From: Novosphingobium sp. 32-60-15
Lineage (GTDB): Bacteria; Pseudomonadota; Alphaproteobacteria; Sphingomonadales; Sphingomonadaceae
DNA: 64,000 nt
Direction: 5' to 3'
NCBI RefSeq assembly: GCF_002280675.1
Contig: NZ_NCEN01000004.1
Coordinates: 124,001-188,000 of the forward strand
Below are positions 47,244 through 56,798 of this stretch, one piece after another. The stretch's first letter is position 1. The number at the start of each line of letters is the position of its first letter. The notes under the pieces were generated by a model. The model did no database searches. It saw only the letters and a list, made by a program, of their open reading frames with translations, and was not told the DNA's origin. A program made the translations under genes and the position numbers.

Positions 47244-47559
47244 GAGATGTTCCTTTCGAGAACGAAGGTTGCCCGGACACAAAAGCGCGTACGGGCCGTG
47301 CGTCAGATCGTCATTCGAAAGGAAGTCGTCGTCAAAAGCCGCTTTATCCGCACCGTAAAGTACGAAGAAACAGAGATTTTCTGCCGAAGTCCGTTGGAGT
47401 GTTCAACGTCAGCAGCGCGGCAATAGCACGGTGGTTGGGCTTTACCTAATCATTCCGAGGTGTTGGCATGGTGATGGGGGGGTAGAGGGGGTGTCTGGCT
47501 AGTGTATGGGGGGGACACGCCTGTGGCACATATCTGTTTAAGCCGCTAAGCGCGTGTGC
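47244..47559 (-). promoter_or_regulatory. cspA leader region with ribosome-site-masking helix
   Basis: This 316-base gap holds no convincing gene and should contain the long cspA leader and promoter, plus the promoter of the YaiI-type gene. In the cspA RNA, UUCCUUUCGA (47324 to 47315) is exactly complementary to UCGAAAGGAA (47259 to 47250), which contains the ribosome site. The 55 bases between can form a GCCCG/CGGGC helix. A 10-base stem that hides the ribosome site at some temperatures is the inference. Confidence 0.55.
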
Positions 47560-48027
47560 ATGAGCGATGCTGCCCCCCTCTCCCCGATCATCCTCGTCGA
47601 TGGTGATGCATGTCCGGTAAAGGAGGAGATTTACAAAGTCGCCTATCGCCGGAATGTGCCGGTCACCGTCGTCAGCAATTCCCCCTTCCGCGTGCCTGTC
47701 CACCCCTTGGTGCGGCGCGTGGTGGTGAGCGATGGGTTTGACGCGGCGGACGATTGGATCGCCGATGCAGCCCATGTCAAAGCGGTGGTTATCACTGCCG
47801 ACATTCTACTGGCGGATCGCTGCCTGAAGGTTGGCGCAAGTGTCCTTTCACCGGCGGGCAAGGCTTTCACCACCAGTTCCATCGGAAGGCAGATTGCGAC
47901 GCGCGCGATCATGGCGGATCTTCGCGCAGGCGGTGATATTGTTGGCGGCCCTGCCCCGTTTTCCAAGACCGACCGTTCACGCTTTTTATCGGCGCTTGAC
48001 GAGGCTCTGGGCCGCTTGGCGCGTTAG
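47560..48027 (+). CDS. YaiI/YqxD family protein (DUF188)
   Basis: This 155-residue protein has the DUF188 signature: ILVDGDACPVKEEIYKVAYRRNVPVTVVSN near the start, VVVSDGFDAADDWIAD, VVITADILLADRCLKVGASVLSPAGKAFT and a C-terminal FSKTDRSRFLSALDEAL. The acidic residues resemble PIN-like nucleases, but activity is not established for the family. A GTG two codons earlier is an alternative start. Confidence 0.88.
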   Translation: MSDAAPLSPIILVDGDACPVKEEIYKVAYRRNVPVTVVSNSPFRVPVHPLVRRVVVSDGFDAADDWIADAAHVKAVVITADILLADRCLKVGASVLSPAGKAFTTSSIGRQIATRAIMADLRAGGDIVGGPAPFSKTDRSRFLSALDEALGRLAR

Positions 48028-48093
48028 CGTTCGCTATTCAGGCGGGAAAGGCGTATCGGCGCACAGTGGGCAGTTGCCTGCCGGAGAACGATA

Positions 48094-48228
48094 ATGGCGA
48101 AGAGCCAAAAGAAATCGAGCAAGGAAATCCGCAAACCCAAGGCGGAAAAACCCAAAAAACAGAACGCTTCCAACCCGACACAAAAGACCGGCGTAGTCGC
48201 AGGCCTTGATAACATGAAGAAGACCTGA
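48094..48228 (+). CDS. Small lysine-rich protein
   Basis: This 44-residue protein is extremely basic (MAKSQKKSSKEIRKPKAEKP, then more lysines) and ends with VVAGLDNMKKT. GGAG is well placed before the ATG. Composition suggests nucleic-acid or ribosome binding, by analogy with other short Lys-rich bacterial proteins; this is an inference. It lies 66 bases after the YaiI-type gene on the same strand. Confidence 0.65.
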   Translation: MAKSQKKSSKEIRKPKAEKPKKQNASNPTQKTGVVAGLDNMKKT

Positions 48229-48276
48229 CTCGGCTCTCCGCGCTCAGGCAGTTGATTTTAAAAGGCCCTCCCCCGA

Positions 48277-48298
48277 CCCCTCCCGTAAACGGGAGGGG
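48277..48298. repeat. Palindromic repeat (CCCCTCCCGT/ACGGGAGGGG)
   Basis: CCCCTCCCGT (48277-48286) and ACGGGAGGGG (48289-48298) form a perfect ten-base stem with a two-base loop, between convergent genes. A near-identical palindrome (CCCCTCCCGC/GCGGGAGGGG) is at 51885-51906. The shared sequence suggests a dispersed intergenic element that may double as a transcription stop. Confidence 0.75.
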
Positions 48299-48309
48299 AG
48301 TCATTAGGG

Positions 48310-48789
48310 TTAGCGGCAGCGGACGTTGTTGCGATTATTGCGGTTGTTGTTGCCGCTATCAATCGCACCACCGACAGCAGCGCCGCCGATGCCGCCAATG
48401 ATTGCACCCAGCAATGTGCTATCGCCCGGGGCAATGATAGCGCCTGCTGCGGCGCCGCCGATGCCTCCGATGATCAAGCCGGTCGAGCCATCCGAGCGGC
48501 GGCAATAATAGCGATTGTCGCGACCGCGATAAACGCGATCATTTTCAGACAGTTGACGTTCGCGATAACGACCGTTGTTGCGGTAATAGCGGTCAGCCTC
48601 GTAGCGATTGCCATAGCGCGGGTCGGGGTTGTTGTAATCGTAACGGCCGTTTTGGGCATAGTAGCCCTGATCGTAATAACCCCATTCGCCCGCATTATTG
48701 GCATAGCCCGGGCCGCTGTAGCCGTTGCTGGTGCATGCGCCGGTAAGGGTTGCGGCAGCGAGGGCGGAAAGCATCAGGGCCTTGTTCAT
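48310..48789 (-). CDS. Glycine-zipper lipoprotein
   Basis: This 159-residue protein has a lipoprotein signal (MNKALMLSALAAATLTGAC, Cys19). A Tyr/Asn/Arg-rich low-complexity region (about 22-95) follows, then two glycine-zipper helices (GLIIGGIGGAAAGAIIA and GAIIGGIGGAAVGGAI), as in outer-membrane SmpA/OmpA-like and 2TM glycine-zipper proteins. It is probably anchored in the outer membrane. The Asn/Arg tail ends in RCR. Exact role unknown. Confidence 0.82.
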   Translation of the reverse strand: MNKALMLSALAAATLTGACTSNGYSGPGYANNAGEWGYYDQGYYAQNGRYDYNNPDPRYGNRYEADRYYRNNGRYRERQLSENDRVYRGRDNRYYCRRSDGSTGLIIGGIGGAAAGAIIAPGDSTLLGAIIGGIGGAAVGGAIDSGNNNRNNRNNVRCR

Positions 48790-48928
48790 GGCGCCTACTC
48801 CATTGGTTGGGCGGGCGCGCGAATGACACCCGTTGTGTTAAGCGCAATGGATGGGGGGCGCAGGTGTTCCCGGCTGGTGACCAGAGGTTCTTGCAACTTG
48901 GCCGTGCAATGCGGTAACATCGCCCGCG

Positions 48929-49423
48929 ATGAGCCTGATTTCGTTCCGATCCCGCCTGCGTGCTTTTCAGACAATGCGCTGCAATCCGCCCGATCCGGGG
49001 TTCATCGCCGATCTGGAATTTCTGGAAAATCGCGACCTTGATTTGTCCGTGCGGCTGGGCGCAATGCTCGGGTTCAATGCTTTGTTGATCACCATCGGCA
49101 CCCACCCGATTTCGGCCAGCCCCGGCGCGCCGCTTTCAGTTGACGCGGCAACCCAAGCCGGACTGGTGCTTGCCAATGTGGCGGGTCTGGTGCCGCTGGT
49201 GGTATCTTGTTTCCTCGCCTTGCGCGCAATGCTGCTGGGCGAGGAATTTGACGCAGAGGGCCTTGAGGGCGACACCGCCCTGCGCCAACGCCTGTTCGCC
49301 AGCTTCGTCCATTCCATCGACGCCCAAGCCCGCCTGCTGCACCACGCCATTCGCTGGACTATCGCAGGCGGCGCGCTGACGCTGCTGGTGTGGGCGGCGA
49401 TTTTGTTTGATAAGATGGTTTAG
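48929..49423 (+). CDS. Hypothetical membrane protein
   Basis: This 164-residue protein has hydrophobic segments near residues 42-60 (LGAMLGFNALLITIGTH), 77-100 (AGLVLANVAGLVPLVVSCFLALRAML) and 140-160 (WTIAGGALTLLVWAAILF). A DLEFLENRDLDLSVR segment precedes the first span. The start is uncertain because an in-frame ATG lies 15 codons later and neither has a strong ribosome site. The stop overlaps the convergent doc gene by four bases. Family not recognised. Confidence 0.65.
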   Translation: MSLISFRSRLRAFQTMRCNPPDPGFIADLEFLENRDLDLSVRLGAMLGFNALLITIGTHPISASPGAPLSVDAATQAGLVLANVAGLVPLVVSCFLALRAMLLGEEFDAEGLEGDTALRQRLFASFVHSIDAQARLLHHAIRWTIAGGALTLLVWAAILFDKMV

Positions 49424-49809
49424 CGCGGGGCGGTGTGCTGGCGGAACCAGTCTGTGAGTTCGGCCTCTGTGAGTTCACCGGCTGCAAGGGCGACGAACGC
49501 GACGACGACTTCGGCATCGCTTGCGGTCAAATCATAGCCGTTGAGCATCAGGAAGGTTTCCGAGACGACGGCTGCGGTGCGCTTGTTGCCATCAACAAAC
49601 GGATGGTTGCGCGCGATGCCATAGGCGTAAGCGGCGGCAAGTGCGGGGGCATCAGGGTCGCCATAGACGACAAGGTTCTGCGGACGCGCCAGCGCGCTGG
49701 CCATCAAACCCGCATCGCGCACGCCCTCACCCCCGCCGTGTTCGGCCAGTTGCTCGGCATGCGCCGCCTCTGCCACTGCTGGCAGCCCCCAAACCCAATC
49801 GCCGGCCAT
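49420..49809 (-). CDS. doc: Doc-type (Fic-fold) toxin
   Basis: This 129-residue death-on-curing family protein has the Fic active-site motif HPFVDGNKR at 69-77. The short, Fic-core-only length fits Doc, which in P1 inactivates EF-Tu by phosphorylation. It starts two bases after the AbrB-type antitoxin gene on the same strand, the usual toxin-second order. The final helix ends TDWFRQHTAPR. Confidence 0.88.
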   Translation of the reverse strand: MAGDWVWGLPAVAEAAHAEQLAEHGGGEGVRDAGLMASALARPQNLVVYGDPDAPALAAAYAYGIARNHPFVDGNKRTAAVVSETFLMLNGYDLTASDAEVVVAFVALAAGELTEAELTDWFRQHTAPR

Positions 49810-49811
49810 GA

Positions 49812-50039
49812 TTACTTGGCGAGTTCGCGCAAGGCACGCTTGCGCCGCGCCATAACCTCACGCGCCGCCGCCATCTGCGCATCGAAGTCCGGCTCCGCCG
49901 TGGACAGTTCGATCCCGCGCGGGGTGAGCACGACAGACAGCGTCTCGCCCACTCCGGCGTTGAGATGGGCAAGCAGTTCCTTGGGCAGGATAATCCCGGC
50001 GGAATTGCCGACTTTGGTGATTTTGACGGATATGTTCAT
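49812..50039 (-). CDS. AbrB/MazE-type antitoxin
   Basis: This 75-residue protein has an N-terminal SpoVT/AbrB swapped-hairpin DNA-binding domain (VKITKVGNSAGIILPKELLAHLNAGVGETL) and a C-terminal acidic-to-basic helix (EPDFDAQMAAAREVMARRKRALREL) that probably binds the Doc toxin. No ribosome site is visible, but TATAAC lies a few bases before the ATG, so the transcript may be nearly leaderless. Like most antitoxins it likely represses its own promoter. Confidence 0.87.
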   Translation of the reverse strand: MNISVKITKVGNSAGIILPKELLAHLNAGVGETLSVVLTPRGIELSTAEPDFDAQMAAAREVMARRKRALRELAK

Positions 50040-50160
50040 ACGGGTGTTATAACGTAGAAAATTCTGCGGCGCAACGCTGTTCTGAATGTTTGGGACCAGT
50101 CGAGCGAACCATTACCCAACGCTGGAGAACTAAGTTCATATATTTCAATAATATAGCATG

Positions 50161-51543
50161 TTACCACATTGGCTTCTTCCAGCTTGCCCTTACGTGTCGG
50201 AAGCGGATAGGATCAACTTTCGGGCTGTAACCTACATCCCATTCGTCACCTTCTATCTGCCGACTAGAACGCAAAAGGTCCGAAACGTGGCCTAACGACG
50301 GACTCTGGAGGAGATCGCGCGATATATTGCGAAGCAAAGCTAACGACTTACTTCTGTTTGGAAACATAGAAGAGACACGATCTTTGACCGCTGATAGCTT
50401 AAAAGATCCACTCATGCCTATCAAATTTACCGATATTCCATAAGGATCTTCAGATCCCACAGCGTATTTGCGAAAAAAAATCCCGGACAGAATTTCATAA
50501 TCTTTAAACAGAGAGCGCGAATTTTTCCTACCCTCTAGCATTTCCCCACTTTTAATAAGCCACTCTATCTCTCTCAACCTAATTCTCATCGCTTTCGCTT
50601 CGGGCGAGTTACGAACATCATTCACGAAATTCTTCGCTTCTCTAGGCGAACCTGCTTTCAATGTAGCCCACGCCGAGATGAGCGGGGTATTCACGCTAAA
50701 CGCTGACTCGCCAATTAAGCTGTTAGAGCTACCCACTAGTTTCGATGTGGTATTCTGAAATTCGTTAAGTAGCGCTCGCCGTTGATCAGGCCCAATTTTG
50801 TTTAACTTATCCACAAAGAAACGGGCCAAATAATCATTTCGGATTGGATGACAAACAGCTACAGCATCAAGCTTCTCCGCGACTAGTGCGTAAAAAATAG
50901 ACCGTAGGGATAACCAATTCAGACCTGCAGCAAACGCCTTTACATCACTTCCAATGACATGAGAATGATCTTCACTTAACCTACTTATCGTTTGAATTGG
51001 CCTTCCTTGAGAATCGAGAAGTCTTCTGCTCCAATCGGGGCTTTTTCCAGCATTCTTATTTTCACTTAGCTGATCAAATATCGCGGTCATCAACGGTGTA
51101 TATTTTTCTAACTCGACACCTGTGTGATCTGACAACAAGCGTATGCGCAAAAAGAAATCACTAGATTGCATAATCCATGCAGGAGAAACATGAAGATCCA
51201 AATCCTTCAAAAAATTACCTATCTCATTATTTTCGACATCTCCAGCTTTTATACTTAGCATTGCGCCTTGCGAAAGAATTCTTGCTGCATCTACAAAATC
51301 ATTATAGCTATTATTCTCAAATTTAATTGTGTCTAATTCTGAAAAATTTTTGGATCTTCGTTCAGAATGCTCTTCTTTATAGTCGTCTACACGAATTACA
51401 TCATCATAGAATATAAGCGATGATAAGTAACTGTCGTATGCGGATAGATCACCTGACAAATCATAATTAGGCAAAACTGGTACTTCACCTATTACGCGTT
51501 CAACCGAAGATAGTGTCGAATTATCAATTATCGCATTCTTCAT
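50161..51543 (-). CDS. AT-rich orphan protein, probably horizontally acquired
   Basis: This 460-residue protein begins MKNAIIDNSTLSSVERVIGE. It is rich in Ser, Asn, Lys, Ile and Asp, and its DNA is far more AT-rich than all neighbours, especially in the 5' half. I recognise no domain, signal peptide or membrane span. Predicted character is mostly helical with a hydrophobic middle (LNWLSLRSIFYALVAEKLDAVAVC). It sits between the AbrB/Doc pair and a cluster of repeats, and a 40-codon frame overlaps its start. The setting resembles a defence or mobile cargo gene, but nothing in the protein proves that. Confidence 0.75.
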   Translation of the reverse strand: MKNAIIDNSTLSSVERVIGEVPVLPNYDLSGDLSAYDSYLSSLIFYDDVIRVDDYKEEHSERRSKNFSELDTIKFENNSYNDFVDAARILSQGAMLSIKAGDVENNEIGNFLKDLDLHVSPAWIMQSSDFFLRIRLLSDHTGVELEKYTPLMTAIFDQLSENKNAGKSPDWSRRLLDSQGRPIQTISRLSEDHSHVIGSDVKAFAAGLNWLSLRSIFYALVAEKLDAVAVCHPIRNDYLARFFVDKLNKIGPDQRRALLNEFQNTTSKLVGSSNSLIGESAFSVNTPLISAWATLKAGSPREAKNFVNDVRNSPEAKAMRIRLREIEWLIKSGEMLEGRKNSRSLFKDYEILSGIFFRKYAVGSEDPYGISVNLIGMSGSFKLSAVKDRVSSMFPNRSKSLALLRNISRDLLQSPSLGHVSDLLRSSRQIEGDEWDVGYSPKVDPIRFRHVRASWKKPMW

Positions 51544-51646
51544 CGGCGAGCATTCCCATTAATTGAGTCTTGCTGCGTTCATTCAAGACTTTGATTATAT
51601 CATTAATTTCGTTGAGGTGGAAGCCACCGCTTACCAGCCTCGTCAT
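51524..51646 (-). CDS. Possible 40-residue protein overlapping the orphan gene start
   Basis: A frame from ATG at 51646 encodes MTRLVSGGFHLNEINDIIKV and 20 further residues ending EECDN, and overlaps the 460-residue gene by 20 bases. The composition is soluble and helical, like a small antitoxin or cofactor. Its first codons lie at the edge of a palindromic repeat and no strong ribosome site is seen, so it may be chance. If real, the larger gene would be translated by coupling. Confidence 0.35.
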   Translation of the reverse strand: MTRLVSGGFHLNEINDIIKVLNERSKTQLMGMLADEECDN

Positions 51647-51730
51647 ACTGAACTTGTTTCAGCATCCATCTCTCGCCACGAACCGCCGTGTGTGGGGATG
51701 GATGGACCCTGAAATGAATTCAGGGTGACG
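51641..51730. repeat. Dispersed inverted-repeat element
   Basis: The left arm CGTCATACTGAACTTGTTTC (51641 on) and the reverse complement of the right arm ending at 51730 (CGTCACCCTGAATTCATTTC) match at most positions over about 30 bases, separated by about 29 bases. Elements of this kind, with CAGGGTGACG ends, are commonly scattered between genes in Sphingomonadales. It marks the boundary of the AT-rich orphan region. Confidence 0.7.
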
Positions 51731-51784
51731 GGTTTTGGGGTGTTGTTTGGGCTGGGTTTGTGTTTGGTGATGGCCAACACCCCC

Positions 51785-51812
51785 AGCCCCCTCCTCTGAA
51801 GAGGAGGGGGCT
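51785..51812 (+). repeat. Perfect palindrome with T-tail (terminator-like)
   Basis: AGCCCCCTCCTCT (51785-51797) pairs with AGAGGAGGGGGCT (51800-51812) over a two-base loop and is followed by TTTTT on the forward strand. No forward-strand gene lies just upstream, so it looks like another dispersed palindromic element rather than a gene-specific terminator. The whole stretch from 51647 to 51918 consists of such elements and contains no gene. Confidence 0.65.
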
Positions 51813-51884
51813 TTTTGTTGTGGGTTGGGGCGCCCTGCCCACCCCGCTGCGAAAAAGACTTGCTGCGCAAGCCTAAGTCTCGCT

Positions 51885-51906
51885 CCCCTCCCGCAGGCGG
51901 GAGGGG
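51885..51906. repeat. Palindromic repeat (CCCCTCCCGC/GCGGGAGGGG)
   Basis: A ten-base perfect stem with a two-base loop lies 12 bases after the thiC stop. It is the sister of the element at 48277-48298; only the innermost bases differ. Confidence 0.75.
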
Positions 51907-51918
51907 TTGGCGTTGGCG

Positions 51919-54111
<2,193 letters not shown>

Positions 54112-54126
54112 CTAAGCGCAGTAGGC

Positions 54127-55323
54127 ATGACGGCACGGCAATGTGATATCGCGATCCTTGGTGGCGGCCTTGCGGGTGGACTCGTGGCCCTAGCGCTGCG
54201 CCGCGTGCGGCCTGATCTTACGCTTACGATTGTTGAACAAGGCACAGTTCTTGGCGGAAATCACGTTTGGTCGTTTTTCGGAACCGACGTGGGTAAAGCA
54301 GGGCGCGAATTGCTCGATGGACTGATTGTGGCGGCCTGGCCGGAATATTCGGTGATATTCCCCACATTTGAGCGACATTTGAAGACCAGTTACTATTCCA
54401 TCACGTCGGAACGGTTTGACGCAAAGCTGCGGGCGGAACTGGGCGACGATGCGATCATCACAGGCGTGCGGGCCCTGGCCTGTAGTGCCAGTAACGTAAC
54501 GCTCTCGGACGGGACTCGGATTGAAGCAGGTGCGGTGATTGATGCGCGCGGCCTGCGGAACATGGAGCATTTGACCGGGGGTTGGCAGAAGTTTGTCGGC
54601 CAGAAGTTGAAACTGACCACGCCGCACGGGCTGGCTTCGCCAATTGTTAAGGACGTGACGGTTGAACAGGCCGATGGCTACCGCTTCGTTTATTGCCTGC
54701 CGTTTGCACCTGACGAGATTTTCATCGAAGACACTTATTATGCCGACGATGCCAAGCTTGATATCGTAACGTTACGCAAGCGCATTGCCGAATATGCTGA
54801 AGCACGCGGATGGCACGTTGCCGAAGTATTGGCCGAAGAGCACGGTGTCCTTCCTGTGGTGGCTGGCGGCAACTTTGACGCTTTCTGGCGGTCAACCGGT
54901 GGCACCGTTGCGCGGGCCGGTGCGCGGGCCGGATTGTTTCAGGCGGTGACAAGCTATTCTCTGCCCGATGCAGTGCGCTATGCTTTGGCTTTGGCGCAAC
55001 AGAGCGACCTCTCGGGTGCCGCGCTCGCTGCATTCTCGGAAGGCTGGGCGCGCCGCCACTGGCAGCGCGGCAAGTATTTGCGCGCACTTTCGGCCATGTT
55101 GTTTGCAGGGGCCAAACCTGCGCAGCGTCATCGCGTTTTGGAACGGTTCTATACCCTTGACCACCGCCTGATTGAGCGGTTTTATGCAGGGCGTATGACT
55201 GCTTTGGACAAGGCCCGGGTGCTTATCGGCAAACCGCCGATCCCCATCGTTACCGCGCTTGGTGTGCTGACCGGCCTCGGCAATAAGCCGCAACCCCTCT
55301 CGTTTGCAGGAAACCGCGCATGA
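54127..55323 (+). CDS. crtY: Lycopene beta-cyclase
   Basis: This 398-residue CrtY-type FAD/NAD-binding cyclase makes beta-carotene from lycopene. The dinucleotide fold is CDIAILGGGLAGGLVALAL, with NHVWSFF (the conserved xHxWSF motif) near residue 48, VIDARGL, and a C-terminal FYTLDHRLIERFYAGRMTALDKARVL. Length fits the family. AGGC stands before the ATG at 54127; an in-frame ATG at 54106 is possible. It is the first gene of crtY-crtI-LOG-crtB and overlaps crtI by four bases. Confidence 0.93.
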   Translation: MTARQCDIAILGGGLAGGLVALALRRVRPDLTLTIVEQGTVLGGNHVWSFFGTDVGKAGRELLDGLIVAAWPEYSVIFPTFERHLKTSYYSITSERFDAKLRAELGDDAIITGVRALACSASNVTLSDGTRIEAGAVIDARGLRNMEHLTGGWQKFVGQKLKLTTPHGLASPIVKDVTVEQADGYRFVYCLPFAPDEIFIEDTYYADDAKLDIVTLRKRIAEYAEARGWHVAEVLAEEHGVLPVVAGGNFDAFWRSTGGTVARAGARAGLFQAVTSYSLPDAVRYALALAQQSDLSGAALAAFSEGWARRHWQRGKYLRALSAMLFAGAKPAQRHRVLERFYTLDHRLIERFYAGRMTALDKARVLIGKPPIPIVTALGVLTGLGNKPQPLSFAGNRA

Positions 55324-56798
55324 AGCGTGCTTGTGTTATTGGCGCCGGATTCGGTGGCCTCGCCTTGGCCATCAGACTTCAATCGGGCGGGGTGCAAACC
55401 ACGCTGATCGAAGCGCGCGACCGTCCCGGCGGGCGCGCTTACGTGTGGGAGAAGGACGGCTTCACATTTGATGCAGGGCCAACCGTGATCACCGATCCAT
55501 CGTGCTTGCAGGAACTGTGGGCGCTCAAGGGCCATCGCATGGCCGATGATGTCGAACTGATGCCGGTTATGCCGTTTTACCGGCTCAACTGGGGCGATGG
55601 CACGAACTTCGATTATTCGAATGACGACGTCAGTCTGAAGGCAGAAATCGCCAAGCTGAACCCCGCCGATGTTGCAGGGTATGATGACTTCTTGGAATAT
55701 TCCGCCGGTGTGCTGGAAGAAGGCTATGTGAAGCTGGGAGCGGTGCCGTTCCTTGATTTTGCCAGCATGATCAAGGCGGCCCCTTCCCTGATGCGCTATC
55801 AGGCGTGGCGTTCGGTCTATTCGATGGTGTCCAGCTTTGTGAAGAACGAAAAGCTGCGCGAGGCATTCAGCTTCCACAGCTTGCTGGTGGGCGGCAATCC
55901 GATGACCACCAGCGCGATCTATGCATTGATTCACAAGCTGGAAAAGAATGGTGGCGTGTGGTGGGCCAAGGGCGGCACCAATCAACTGATCAATGGCATG
56001 ATGACGCATTTCCAGCGCCTTGGTGGTGAAGTGCGGATGGGTGATCCTGTTACGCACATTTCCACACTGGGCGCGCGGGTGACGGGCGTTGAGACAAAAA
56101 GCGGTTGGTCCGCGCAGTTCGATGCGGTGGCATCGAACGCAGACATCATGCATTCCTATCGTGATTTGATGCCCGACAACCAGCATGCCAAGCGGCGTGC
56201 AAAGTCGCTATCGAAGAAGCGCTATTCGCCAAGTTTGTTTGTCGTCCACTTTGGTGTCGAGGGCACGTGGCCGGGTATTCCGCACCATATGATCCTTTTC
56301 GGGCCGCGTTATAAGGGCTTGCTTGACGACATTTATAACCATGGCGTTCTGCCCGAAGATTTCTCGATCTATCTGCATCACCCGACCGTGACCGATCCTT
56401 CGGTTGCGCCCGAGGGCATGAGCACATTCTATGCGCTGGTTCCCGTGGCGAATATGGGCAAGCTGCCGGTCGATTGGGACGAGGTTGGCCCGATCCTTGA
56501 AAAGCGCATTCTGGACGAGGTTGGCCGCCGCCTGATCCCCGATATCCACAGCCGTATCGTAACGAAATTCAGCTATGCCCCAAGCGACTTCAAGGCAGAC
56601 CTCTCGGCCCATATGGGCAGTGCATTCAGCCTTGAACCGCTGTTGACGCAGAGCGCGTATTTCCGCGCGCACAACCGCGATAATACCATCTCTAACTTCT
56701 ATCTTGTTGGCGCAGGCACGCATCCAGGCGCGGGTATTCCCGGCGTTGTCGGGTCGGCCAAGGCCACAGCAGGGTTGATGCTGGAAGACCTTTCGTGA
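55320..56798 (+). CDS. crtI: Phytoene desaturase
   Basis: This 492-residue CrtI flavoenzyme desaturates phytoene to lycopene. The FAD motif is VIGAGFGGLALAIRLQSGGVQTTLIEARDRPGGRAYV, DAGPTVITDP follows, and the C-terminal carotenoid oxidoreductase signature reads FYLVGAGTHPGAGIPGVVGSAKAT. It overlaps both neighbours by four bases (ATGA and GTGA), so the operon is tightly coupled. Confidence 0.96.
   Translation: MKRACVIGAGFGGLALAIRLQSGGVQTTLIEARDRPGGRAYVWEKDGFTFDAGPTVITDPSCLQELWALKGHRMADDVELMPVMPFYRLNWGDGTNFDYSNDDVSLKAEIAKLNPADVAGYDDFLEYSAGVLEEGYVKLGAVPFLDFASMIKAAPSLMRYQAWRSVYSMVSSFVKNEKLREAFSFHSLLVGGNPMTTSAIYALIHKLEKNGGVWWAKGGTNQLINGMMTHFQRLGGEVRMGDPVTHISTLGARVTGVETKSGWSAQFDAVASNADIMHSYRDLMPDNQHAKRRAKSLSKKRYSPSLFVVHFGVEGTWPGIPHHMILFGPRYKGLLDDIYNHGVLPEDFSIYLHHPTVTDPSVAPEGMSTFYALVPVANMGKLPVDWDEVGPILEKRILDEVGRRLIPDIHSRIVTKFSYAPSDFKADLSAHMGSAFSLEPLLTQSAYFRAHNRDNTISNFYLVGAGTHPGAGIPGVVGSAKATAGLMLEDLS

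Noticed and set aside
51643..51870. 75-codon reverse frame before thiC containing VTLNSFQGPS
   Set aside because: The frame is made of the dispersed repeat and the hairpins; such translations arise wherever the repeat occurs and do not indicate a gene.
55182..56186. 334-codon reverse frame opposite crtI
   Set aside because: It is antisense to CrtI, which has the full desaturase signature; the His/Gln/Arg-rich translation is typical of a shadow.
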